Shown: positions 45,143 to 52,905 of the stretch, in pieces
Numbering within the stretch: position 1 is the first letter of the stretch
How the letters are laid out: each line of letters begins with the position of its first letter
Origin: a virus
Direction: 5' to 3' (one strand)
Length of the DNA stretch: 57,314 nucleotides
Virus record (IMG/VR): IMGVR_UViG_3300042884_000922
Span: 1-57,314 of that record
Notes under the pieces: generated by a model
What the model saw: the letters and a program-made list of their open reading frames with translations, nothing else
Databases searched by the model: none
What the model was told of the DNA's origin: nothing
Translations under genes and position numbers: made by a program

Positions 45143-46122
45143 TGTTTACGCATGATAAAATAACTAACATTGAAATAGACTTAATAGATGTTTGTAATCT
45201 ATCATGTCCAATGTGTTCTCGCAATGATTTTGTATCAAACCAAAATTTAAAAGGATGTGTTAAATATTTACCTCTTGAAAAAAACATAGAGATATTAGAT
45301 AGATTTGTCAATCTTAAACATATTTCATTTATAGGAATACGCTCAGAATCAACTCTATATAAAAATTTTATACCTTTTTTGAAATATATTAAAGGCAGAA
45401 ATATAACAGTTGATATAAGCACAAATGCAACTGCTAGATCTGATGATTGGTGGAAAGAATTGGGAGAAACATTAGATTCTAATGATAGCATTAAATTTGC
45501 AATTGATGGATCAACACAAGAAATTTACGAAAAGTATAGACGCGGAGGAAATTTAAATAATATATTAAATCATCATCATATAATCAAAGACAATTCGAAG
45601 TGTAAAAGAGTTTTGCAATTTGTCATGTTTTCTTATAATCAACATGATTTACAAAATATAATAAAATTAAAAAATGAATATCAATTTGATGATTTGTTAG
45701 TTATACCAGCATCATATACAATAGACAATCGCGAGGATACAATGTTAAAATCACCTACGTCATTAGATTATGATCCAACTGATTTTAGTCCGCCACGAAA
45801 AATTTATACTGTACATAAATTTTTAGAAAAATATATTAAAAAAAATAATACCAATCTAAAAATAGAATGCACATCATATAAAAATAATAGTTTGTTTATT
45901 AATCATATGGGAGGATATTCATTGTGTTGCCATCATAATGGCTATATGATTCGTGAAAAGACATTTCATGATAATCAAGACATGAACTTTATAAATAATG
46001 AACACATGACAAAAGTTATAAATGGTAAATATGATTTTTGCCGAATGTATTGCACAGATTTGTGTAAAAAATACATAAATTCTGTATCACACATAGATGG
46101 TATTTTAGTTGATACTATATAA
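45142..46122 (+). CDS. Radical SAM enzyme 6 (SPASM-like)
   Basis: The protein is 326 aa with C18-N-L-S-C22-P-M-C25 close to the N-terminus. It lacks the GGEPT motif and has FIGIRSESTLYKNF in that place, followed by DISTNATARSDD and FAIDGSTQEIYEKYRRGGN. The last two blocks are typical of SPASM-type radical SAM enzymes. The C-terminal Cys (GGYSLCCHHNGY, DFCRMYCTDLCKKY) fit a SPASM-type auxiliary cluster site. It therefore differs from the other six and may have another substrate. It ends the first island unit. Confidence 0.85.
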   Translation: MFTHDKITNIEIDLIDVCNLSCPMCSRNDFVSNQNLKGCVKYLPLEKNIEILDRFVNLKHISFIGIRSESTLYKNFIPFLKYIKGRNITVDISTNATARSDDWWKELGETLDSNDSIKFAIDGSTQEIYEKYRRGGNLNNILNHHHIIKDNSKCKRVLQFVMFSYNQHDLQNIIKLKNEYQFDDLLVIPASYTIDNREDTMLKSPTSLDYDPTDFSPPRKIYTVHKFLEKYIKKNNTNLKIECTSYKNNSLFINHMGGYSLCCHHNGYMIREKTFHDNQDMNFINNEHMTKVINGKYDFCRMYCTDLCKKYINSVSHIDGILVDTI

Positions 46123-46125
46123 ATA
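46118..46125 (+). promoter_or_regulatory. T4-type late promoter box for island unit 2
   Basis: A perfect TATAAATA overlaps the end of radical SAM gene 6 and ends 13 bases before ATG 46139. It would drive the second island unit up to 52905. Confidence 0.65.
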
Positions 46126-46138
46126 AAATATCATCCAT

Positions 46139-46750
46139 ATGATACAGAAGCAGAATATATTGAAAATATATAATCAATATTTAAAACCCAATTTTTGTTC
46201 TCCTTCCATAATTAAAGTTATAGAAGGAGACTGTATTATAATTTTTAAGAGTAATAATGTGTATTATTTGTTATACCTAGAATATGATATAAGTGAAGCA
46301 GTTCATCAATCTCTAAATAAAATATATTCAATTGCTAATAAAATATCTTTATTCCCAAAATTTAAATATAGTAAATCAACTGGATACGAATATTTTTATA
46401 TTTTTGAACTGCCATTTAAATCTAACTTTAAACAAGTTTCTGAAAAAAATATTTATAATATCAAAGATTTTTTAATTAAAAAAATTACGAGAAATAAAAA
46501 CTTACAATGTAGATACAGTGATAAAATTGAAAAATTTATACAAGAAACTGATAATTTTTATATAAGGTGGGACGAATTACCAAACTATGCTAGTTTTAAA
46601 CCTATTGACAGCAATGAAATATTTTATATTTTTGAAAAATTAGATTCTTCTCAAATATATGAAGACGAATTTAACAATTTATGTTTTATAGGTATTAATA
46701 GTATTCTTCCAGTTAAATATAAAATATCATTTAAACACATAAAAATTTAA
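46139..46750 (+). CDS. Unknown protein, first gene of island unit 2
   Basis: I do not recognise this 203-aa protein. It is Lys/Ile/Asn/Tyr-rich. The N-terminal half looks like alternating strands (IIKVIEGDCIIIFKSNNVYY, LLYLEYDISE, YEYFYIFELPF), in the style of a kinase-type or aminoglycoside-phosphotransferase N-lobe, but no catalytic motif follows. Like the first gene of unit 1, it precedes a radical SAM gene and is co-translated with it (TAATG overlap at 46750). A substrate-carrier role is a guess. Confidence 0.55.
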   Translation: MIQKQNILKIYNQYLKPNFCSPSIIKVIEGDCIIIFKSNNVYYLLYLEYDISEAVHQSLNKIYSIANKISLFPKFKYSKSTGYEYFYIFELPFKSNFKQVSEKNIYNIKDFLIKKITRNKNLQCRYSDKIEKFIQETDNFYIRWDELPNYASFKPIDSNEIFYIFEKLDSSQIYEDEFNNLCFIGINSILPVKYKISFKHIKI

Positions 46751-47838
46751 TGAATTATATTGCTACAAAATTAGAAAATATAAAATCAATAAGAGGAATT
46801 AATTCATTAGATCATTTTTCTATAGAAATCCAATCTACTACTCGGTGTAATTATAAATGTCATTATTGTACAGATTTAAGAATTAACGAAAATTATAATG
46901 TTATTTTTAATAAAGAGAACGTTAAAAATTTATTATTATCAATAAAAAAAATATTTAACAAAAAAATACATATTTTTATATATGGCGGTGAACCTACATT
47001 ATATCCAGATTTATTAAATTTAATAAATAGCATAACTGAAGTTTTAGAAAATGAAGACGTTATTTACATAGCATCAAATCTAAGTATTAGTGAAAAACGA
47101 TTAATAGAATTTTCAAATAATATAAAGCATAAAAAATATGTAAAATTTAGTGTTAGTTATCATAGTACTGAGTGTAAAGATTTAAAAAAATTAATTAATA
47201 AATGTTTATATCTTAAACAAAATAATTTGTTATTAGATATAAATGTAATGTATAATTCTAAAATCAATTCTTTAACTACATTTAATTTACTATGTTTGCT
47301 TTTTGGCAAACATATGTGTAATATAGAACCGCTTTTTAACAGTAGAATAGATCAAAGTATCGTAGACAATAATAACAGCCACTTAGAAATAGATTATATT
47401 CACGATAAGTTTAATATTGATCAATTAGAAAAATTAAGTAAATTTACATATTCAAAAAATATAATTTATTCTGATTATAATGATAATACTACATATATAA
47501 GTAGAGGAGAACTTTGGCACGACAGAAAAAATAATTTTTATGGAATGTCATGTGAAGTTTCTAAATGGAAATTACATATTGATTGGTATGGAGACACATA
47601 TAGTTGTTTTAATCAACAATTTTCAAATAATAAACCACTTTTTAATATTAATGAAACTGGGATTGATTATGAAACCATATTAAAAAATACTAAATGTATT
47701 GTTTGCCCTTTTAATATTTGTTTTCATGATATACATATTAAAAAAGAATTTACAAATGATTCTACAAAACCAATGATTCTCAATAGATTTTTCGGTACAA
47801 AACAATATAAGACTTCTAGGAAAACACATGTTACATGA
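46750..47838 (+). CDS. Radical SAM enzyme 7
   Basis: The protein is 362 aa with C33-N-Y-K-C37-H-Y-C40, then IFIYGGEPTLYPDL and the shared motif FSVSYHSTECKDLKKL. Two Cys-containing C-terminal blocks (GMSCEVSKW, then DTYSCFNQQ, and CIVCPFNICFHD) could hold an auxiliary cluster. The gene is among the most AT-rich in the window, with long AAT/ATA/TTA runs. It overlaps the transketolase N-half gene by 11 bases. Confidence 0.85.
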   Translation: MNYIATKLENIKSIRGINSLDHFSIEIQSTTRCNYKCHYCTDLRINENYNVIFNKENVKNLLLSIKKIFNKKIHIFIYGGEPTLYPDLLNLINSITEVLENEDVIYIASNLSISEKRLIEFSNNIKHKKYVKFSVSYHSTECKDLKKLINKCLYLKQNNLLLDINVMYNSKINSLTTFNLLCLLFGKHMCNIEPLFNSRIDQSIVDNNNSHLEIDYIHDKFNIDQLEKLSKFTYSKNIIYSDYNDNTTYISRGELWHDRKNNFYGMSCEVSKWKLHIDWYGDTYSCFNQQFSNNKPLFNINETGIDYETILKNTKCIVCPFNICFHDIHIKKEFTNDSTKPMILNRFFGTKQYKTSRKTHVT

Positions 47839-48505
47839 ACTAATTAATTTTTCTAAAGCCAATAGTTTATCACATATACCATCGGCTTTATCGATGCTTG
47901 ATTATATCAGCGTTTTATTTGAAAATAAACATATAGTTCCATTTAGAGATAAAATTGCGCTAGGAAAACCATTTGGTTCTCAAGCATATTATTTAGTATG
48001 GAAACATTGTGGTTATTTAGATAATATTGAAAATCTTTCAATTGGCGTAAAACACACTGAAATACCATTTGTTAATTTTAGTGAAGAGACTATGGGAAAC
48101 GCTTTAGGAGTTGCAGCAGGAATTGCGCATACCACATATAATAAAGTGTATGTCAACTTAAGTGATGCTGCTCTTCAAATGGGTTCAACTCTTGAAGCTA
48201 TTGCATATATTGGTGCAAAGCAATTAAAAAATATAGTAGTTACAGTTGATTTTAATCAAATGCAAGTTACTGGAAAAACTAATGATATAATTTGTATAAA
48301 ACCAATTTCAAATCTATTTAAAAACTATGGTTGGCAGGTGATTGATGTAGACGGACACGATAAAAACAAATTGCAGTTAGCATTTGATAACATTCATTCA
48401 AATAGAAATACACCATTAGTTTATTTTTGTCATACAATTAAAGGACATGGCATAGATTATATGGAGACTGATCCAATAACTTGGCATTATAAATTATTAG
48501 TATGA
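47828..48505 (+). CDS. Transketolase-like N-terminal (TPP-binding) subunit
   Basis: The protein is 225 aa and matches the pyrophosphate half of transketolase. ThDP/Mg-binding region: VNLSDAALQMGSTLEAIAY, then TVDFNQMQVTG (usual transketolase: GDG...N). The transketolase C-end signature KGHGIDYMETDPITWHYK is present. Standard N-domains are ~270-320 aa, so this is shortened. It pairs with the next gene, which supplies the pyrimidine half; together they would make an active ThDP enzyme. A likely reaction is moving or adding a two-carbon unit onto a sugar, or aldehyde ligation. The exact substrate is not visible. Confidence 0.8.
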   Translation: MLHELINFSKANSLSHIPSALSMLDYISVLFENKHIVPFRDKIALGKPFGSQAYYLVWKHCGYLDNIENLSIGVKHTEIPFVNFSEETMGNALGVAAGIAHTTYNKVYVNLSDAALQMGSTLEAIAYIGAKQLKNIVVTVDFNQMQVTGKTNDIICIKPISNLFKNYGWQVIDVDGHDKNKLQLAFDNIHSNRNTPLVYFCHTIKGHGIDYMETDPITWHYKLLV

Positions 48506-48981
48506 GAAATTCACTAGATAAATTTTTAAGTCGGTATGATAATCCCAACTTATATTTTATGCATGCTGATATGTGGAACTTTCCATTATTTAAAAATAAA
48601 TATCCACACCGCTGTATAAATGTTGGTGTACAGGAAACTAATATGATTAATATTGCTGCTGGTTTAGCGAGTCAGGGTAAAACAGTGATTGTCTACGGAG
48701 TAGCTGGATTTGTCTACCAGCGTGCATACGAACAGTTAAAATTTAGCGTAACACATTTTGGAAAGAGTGTTACGCTGGTAAATGCTGGAGCAAATGGATG
48801 TTATAATAAATGTGGAGCAGGTCATATTCCTGATGATGACTACACACTTATGGATGCATTAAAAATAAATAAATATGAACCTCAAACGCGTCGCGAATTT
48901 ATTCGTTGTTTAAAAGATTGTATAAGAAATAAACAAACTAACTTTATACGCTTAGGTTGGGATAATTGTGTATGGAAATAA
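48502..48981 (+). CDS. Transketolase-like pyrimidine-binding subunit
   Basis: The protein is 159 aa and corresponds only to the middle (Pyr) domain of transketolase. INVGVQETNMINIAAGLAS contains the Glu that activates thiamine, followed by GKTVIVYGVAGFVYQRAYEQ. The C-terminal third domain of normal transketolase is absent. Archaeal and biosynthetic two-gene transketolases are known, but their second subunit is usually ~310 aa. It overlaps the first half by four bases (ATGA), so equal amounts are expected. Confidence 0.8.
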   Translation: MRNSLDKFLSRYDNPNLYFMHADMWNFPLFKNKYPHRCINVGVQETNMINIAAGLASQGKTVIVYGVAGFVYQRAYEQLKFSVTHFGKSVTLVNAGANGCYNKCGAGHIPDDDYTLMDALKINKYEPQTRREFIRCLKDCIRNKQTNFIRLGWDNCVWK

Positions 48982-49547
48982 ATTTAGTAACTGGCTCTCG
49001 TGGTTTTTTATGTGGTCATTTGTGTAAGCATTTGCCTAATACTCTTGATTACGGAAATGTCTTGAATTATTATGATATCAATTATGTAGATGCGGTCTAT
49101 CATTTTGCTAGTCCAAGTGATGATTATGATTTTGCCGATTCTAATAAAACTATAGACACTATAGTAAATGGTACAATTAATATGCTAAAAGTTGCTCAAA
49201 AAAATAATGCGAAATTTATTTTTGCCAGTACGCTTGGAGTAGAATCCCCAAATAATGTGTATTGTTATAGTAAGTTATTGATGGAAAAATATATAATAGA
49301 TAACTATGATAACTATGTTATATTACGCGTTCCTCGTGTTTATGACAAGAGTCGTAAAAAGGGATTAATGAAAAAATTAAGATTGAATATGGTTCCACAA
49401 TCAGACAATAATAACACAGTTGACTATATTACACTAGATTCTTTTATTAATCAAACTCTTGCGGCGTCAAAGAATAAAAATATTGTGTATAGTTATATGA
49501 GTATGTCATCAAATACGATTGGAGAAATATATAAATTATTTGCATGA
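48972..49547 (+). CDS. Short SDR epimerase/dehydratase-like protein
   Basis: The protein is 191 aa from ATG 48972; TTG 48966 also lies in frame. It is a short-chain/extended SDR: NAD-binding loop VTGSRGFLCGH (G8, G11, G15), VYHFASPSDDYDF, and the catalytic Y97-C-Y-S-K101. Extended sugar epimerases are ~300 aa; this one ends soon after the Rossmann core, so much of the substrate domain is missing. It may pair with the next SDR gene. It overlaps the transketolase half by 10 bases. Confidence 0.8.
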   Translation: MEINLVTGSRGFLCGHLCKHLPNTLDYGNVLNYYDINYVDAVYHFASPSDDYDFADSNKTIDTIVNGTINMLKVAQKNNAKFIFASTLGVESPNNVYCYSKLLMEKYIIDNYDNYVILRVPRVYDKSRKKGLMKKLRLNMVPQSDNNNTVDYITLDSFINQTLAASKNKNIVYSYMSMSSNTIGEIYKLFA

Positions 49548-50398
49548 AAATTTTAATTACTGGTGGAGATGGTTTTATAGGCAAAAATCTTATAGAACAA
49601 TGGACAAGTTTTTATGACATTACTTCAATTGACAAATTGTCTGGTATTGATATTTTATCTGACTCGCCAGCATTAGAATATGCAATAATAAATTGTGATA
49701 TAATTTATCATTTAGCAAGTCCTGTTGGAATAAACTTAATAGATCGACACCAAGAATCGTTTTTAAATGATATGTTAAAAATAAATCTTAAGGTATTTAA
49801 CCTTGTAAAAAAATATGATAAAAAAATTGTATTTTTTAGCACGTCTGAAGTCTATAAAGATAATGTTGCAGCGTCTGAAAATGATGATTTAATAATTGGA
49901 AATCCAGAATATCCACGATGGGGTTATTCCAGCGGAAAATTAACATCAGAATTTTTATGTAAAAGTCTGTGTAAAAAATCAATTATAATTCGTCCATTTA
50001 ATATTTGTGGTAAATATGATAAAAAGGGAGTGCTGTACCAGTTTATCAAAAATATTAAAAATAATCTAAATGTTATTATTCATGGAGATGGTCATCAAAC
50101 TCGTTCTTTTTGTGATGTGCGAGACCTTATTGAATTTTTAAATATTATAAACCACTTAGATTTTTCTGGAGAAATATATAATATTGGAAATAGTAATAAT
50201 TTTATTTCTATGCATAATTTAGCTAAATTATGCATATCACTTGCCAATTCTAATGTTGAAATAGATTATGTAGATTATAAACACTGCTTTTCAGAAAAGC
50301 ATAGAGACATTTATAATAGACGTCCCAATTGCATGAAAATGAATGCTTTATATGTGCCAAAATATAATATTACTGATATAATACAAAATTTGTTATGA
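49544..50398 (+). CDS. NAD-dependent nucleotide-sugar epimerase/dehydratase
   Basis: The protein is 284 aa, a near full-length extended SDR. The start has ITGGDGFIGKN (G7-G8-D9-G10-F11-I12-G13), then FFSTSEVYKD, and catalytic Y128-S-S-G-K132 (WGYSSGKLTSE). IIRPFNICGKYDKKG and GDGHQTRSFCDVRD are the substrate-side motifs of UDP/GDP-sugar epimerases and dehydratases. It would change a nucleotide-sugar during glycan precursor synthesis. It overlaps both neighbours by four bases. Confidence 0.85.
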   Translation: MKILITGGDGFIGKNLIEQWTSFYDITSIDKLSGIDILSDSPALEYAIINCDIIYHLASPVGINLIDRHQESFLNDMLKINLKVFNLVKKYDKKIVFFSTSEVYKDNVAASENDDLIIGNPEYPRWGYSSGKLTSEFLCKSLCKKSIIIRPFNICGKYDKKGVLYQFIKNIKNNLNVIIHGDGHQTRSFCDVRDLIEFLNIINHLDFSGEIYNIGNSNNFISMHNLAKLCISLANSNVEIDYVDYKHCFSEKHRDIYNRRPNCMKMNALYVPKYNITDIIQNLL

Positions 50399-51042
50399 GA
50401 AAAATATTAATATTTGCTGCTCATCCTGATGATATTGAATTTGGAATGGGTGGAACTTTAGCAAAATTAACACAATCATATCATATTACCGTTTGTATTT
50501 TTTGCAAAGGGAATAAACCCGGGCGTGAGGATGTAGAAAATGATAGATTACGTGCATTTAATTTTAATAAAAAACAATTAAAAATAAATGAAGTTATACA
50601 ACATTCATATTCTGATGTTTCTCTTGACACAATTCCATTTATAGAAATATCATCCTTGTGTAAAAAAATAGTAGACGAAGTTAAACCGTCAATAGTATTT
50701 ACACAATATTCGGGGGATATACATCAGGATCATAGAATAGTTTCTCAAGCAACTAGAATCGCATGTCGTCCAAGAGAATCATGTAGCGTACATGAACTAT
50801 ACGAATATTCAATACCGGGAAGTACTGAATGGTCGTTTACTGATACAAAATTTAATACATTTTTTGATATTTCTAACTATACTAGTATAAAATATGAATG
50901 CATATCACGATATAAAACTGAAGTAAAAACTGAGATTGACCCGTTAAATTTAGAATATATAAAACACAGAGATCTTTATTATGGTGGATTGTTTGGATAT
51001 AGAGCAGCTGAACCGTTTATAAACATTTTTTCAAAGCGATGA
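50395..51042 (+). CDS. LmbE/PIG-L family N-deacetylase
   Basis: The protein is 215 aa with the LmbE zinc signature at 9-13 (AAHPDDIEFGMGGT; H10, D12, D13) and the second metal His at 110-113 (HQDH). Family members remove acetyl groups from GlcNAc-type or related amino sugars on lipid, thiol or antibiotic carriers. FCKGNKPGRED in the middle is also usual. In this cluster it would probably deacetylate an N-acetyl amino sugar. It overlaps both neighbours by four bases. Confidence 0.9.
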   Translation: MRKILIFAAHPDDIEFGMGGTLAKLTQSYHITVCIFCKGNKPGREDVENDRLRAFNFNKKQLKINEVIQHSYSDVSLDTIPFIEISSLCKKIVDEVKPSIVFTQYSGDIHQDHRIVSQATRIACRPRESCSVHELYEYSIPGSTEWSFTDTKFNTFFDISNYTSIKYECISRYKTEVKTEIDPLNLEYIKHRDLYYGGLFGYRAAEPFINIFSKR

Positions 51043-51761
51043 AAAAGCAAAAAATTATTATTGCTGGATATGGAGAAATAGGTCAAGCAATACACCAATT
51101 TTATAATCAGCATGATTATGAATTAAGTATAGTCGATATTGACGTATCATTATCTCAATGTCATTGCGACATCTTGCATATTTGTTTTCCATATTCTGAT
51201 AATTTTATAGTTGAAGTTGAAAAATATATTTCATTATTTTCTCCTCATCTCGTTATAATACACAGCACAATATATCCTGGAACATCAGAAAATATAAAGT
51301 TTAATAATTTAGTATACTCGCCAGTTGTTGGTGTACATCCACATCTTCATGAGTGCATAAAGATATTTAAAAAATTCGTTGCTGGAAAAACTAAGCAGTC
51401 GATCATTGAGGCGTGCAATCATTTTTCTGAACTTGGAATTGCATCTACCATGTTTAAATGCTGCAAATCGCTTGAAACCGCAAAGACTCTATGTACACTC
51501 TATTATGGTATGTGCATAGCTTTTCATGATGAAGTGCATGATTTATGTAAAAAAGAATCTATTGACTATTCAGAAGTAATGACTCTTTGGAATTCTGAAT
51601 ATAATTCTGGCTATAAAAAAATTGGAAAAGATAACGTAATACGACCAGTGCTGTCTCCAGCTCATGGAAAAATTGGAGGTCATTGCGTTATACCAAATGC
51701 CGAGATGATCGCTTCATATTTTAACAGTCCAATAATAGACTATGTTTTGAGATTAAAATGA
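51039..51761 (+). CDS. UDP-sugar dehydrogenase-like protein, C-terminally shortened
   Basis: The protein is 240 aa. The Rossmann start is IIIAGYGEIGQAI (G10, G12, G15), followed by ICFPYSDNF and VIIHSTIYPGTSEN, close to UDP-glucose/UDP-ManNAc dehydrogenases. Near the end, GKIGGHCVIPN has C216, at the place of the catalytic Cys of the family (GG-C-P motif). Normal enzymes are ~400-450 aa with a second UDP-binding domain, which is missing here. It may work with a partner or have a different substrate. Overlaps of four bases on both sides. Confidence 0.7.
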   Translation: MKKQKIIIAGYGEIGQAIHQFYNQHDYELSIVDIDVSLSQCHCDILHICFPYSDNFIVEVEKYISLFSPHLVIIHSTIYPGTSENIKFNNLVYSPVVGVHPHLHECIKIFKKFVAGKTKQSIIEACNHFSELGIASTMFKCCKSLETAKTLCTLYYGMCIAFHDEVHDLCKKESIDYSEVMTLWNSEYNSGYKKIGKDNVIRPVLSPAHGKIGGHCVIPNAEMIASYFNSPIIDYVLRLK

Positions 51762-52288
51762 AACCGACTCTAATGATACATGAATTTCAAGAAAGGTATC
51801 TTGATCTTCCGTTAGAAAAATATACACTTACGTTTGACGATGGGTTGTATAGTCAATATGCATTCGTCGACGAGTTGTTGAGAATAAACACAGAAAAGAT
51901 ATTTTTTATTAGCAGTGATATAGTCTGTCCTGAAGATCAGACACAAGACACATCTTTAGTTTGTTGTAGAGATGCTCATGAAAAGGCATTCGTTGGAGAC
52001 TATAGCAACTATATGAAATGGTCACAAATAGCGCATATAGATGGACTGGATCAATGTCAGATAGGATGTCATGGACATAAACATATTCATAATATAGTTT
52101 CTGATCCTTTAGTGATGCTTAAAGACAGTCGAAGAATGGTGCAAACATTTAATTGTCATTTGGGTTATGTTCCAGATGGTTTTTGCTTTCCATATAATAT
52201 AGAGTCTCTTATATATAAAACAATACTACAAAAGTATGGGTTTAAGCATTTTTATGGAGGTGAGAGAATAGATATAGATGAATTATGA
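51758..52288 (+). CDS. Polysaccharide deacetylase-like (NodB family) protein
   Basis: The protein is 176 aa. NodB motif 1 is T25-F-D27-D28-G29 and motif 2 is C104-H105-G-H107-K-H109, giving the Asp-His-His metal site. FCFPYNIESL matches motif 3 in shortened form. The protein is smaller than usual (~200-250 aa), so the C-terminal motifs may be partly missing. It would remove N-acetyl groups from a polysaccharide or glycan. Two different deacetylase families (this and LmbE) in one unit suggest more than one acetylated site or carrier. Confidence 0.8.
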   Translation: MKPTLMIHEFQERYLDLPLEKYTLTFDDGLYSQYAFVDELLRINTEKIFFISSDIVCPEDQTQDTSLVCCRDAHEKAFVGDYSNYMKWSQIAHIDGLDQCQIGCHGHKHIHNIVSDPLVMLKDSRRMVQTFNCHLGYVPDGFCFPYNIESLIYKTILQKYGFKHFYGGERIDIDEL

Positions 52289-52905
52289 ATATAGATGCAA
52301 TTACAGTATCGATAGACTATAGCGACTATCTTGAACAGATAGTTAGCAACAAAGATAAATTTGATCGTTGGCTTATAGTTACGCACTGGAGTGATAAAAA
52401 GACCATAGAAGTGTGCAAAAACCACAATTTAGAATATATTCTAAGCAAAGAAATCTATGCAAACGGGTCGTGTTTTGCAAAGAGTCGCGCGATCAATGAA
52501 GCTATACATTACCTCAATCCTCAAGATTGGTTGTGTGTTGTCGATAGCGATTCATTGTTACCAAATGATTTTAGAACTGTTGTCGACTCCGGTGTAAATG
52601 ATAAAGAAGCCATATATGGTTGCATAAGATATACTGTAGAAGGTGTTAAAAAAGTTGAAAATTTTGATGGTTCATATGTCTATCCTGCTGGGTTTTTTCA
52701 ATTATGGCATACGTCTAAATTTTGTGACTATTATACAGGAGAAATGACTAATGCCGAAGGTGATATTCAACACAAAAATAGGTTTGAAAAGTCTCAACTT
52801 TTACCATTAAAACTTGTTGACCTTCAAAAAGAAACGGGATTTAAACAAAATTGGTATGGTCGTGGGCCAATAGGCAAAACCCGGCATAAACTTTATAGAT
52901 TATAA
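52285..52905 (+). CDS. Small GT-A-fold glycosyltransferase-like protein
   Basis: The protein is 206 aa. The core YANGSCFAKSRAINEAI and LCVVDSDSLLPNDF (D87-S-D89) match a glycosyltransferase-like GT-A fold with the DxD metal site. The start (MNIDAITVSIDYSDYLEQI) has the usual first strand. No membrane segment is seen. It is the last gene of the second island unit, and its stop overlaps the first TATAAATA box upstream of the second tail fibre gene. The donor and acceptor are unknown. Confidence 0.75.
   Translation: MNIDAITVSIDYSDYLEQIVSNKDKFDRWLIVTHWSDKKTIEVCKNHNLEYILSKEIYANGSCFAKSRAINEAIHYLNPQDWLCVVDSDSLLPNDFRTVVDSGVNDKEAIYGCIRYTVEGVKKVENFDGSYVYPAGFFQLWHTSKFCDYYTGEMTNAEGDIQHKNRFEKSQLLPLKLVDLQKETGFKQNWYGRGPIGKTRHKLYRL

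Larger units (their letters stand above)
37890..52905 (+). other. Accessory glycan/radical SAM island between two fibre genes
   Basis: Eighteen plus-strand genes overlap or abut without a break, apart from one 16-base gap holding a late promoter. They are visibly more AT-rich than the flanking baseplate and fibre genes, especially at 40000-41000 and 46100-48000. None is a T4 core gene. Content: seven radical SAM enzymes, two GT-A-type glycosyltransferase-like proteins plus one unassigned candidate, split transketolase, two SDRs, two deacetylases, one UDP-sugar dehydrogenase-like protein and two unknown lead proteins. No integrase, transposase or terminal repeats were seen at the ends. Confidence 0.8.

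Noticed and set aside
37890-52905. DNA hypermodification pathway as the island's role (queuosine/archaeosine type)
   Set aside because: No GTP cyclohydrolase, QueD/QueC or transglycosylase-like genes are present, and the promoters are late; the radical SAM proteins lack the features of QueE I would expect. Not fully excluded.
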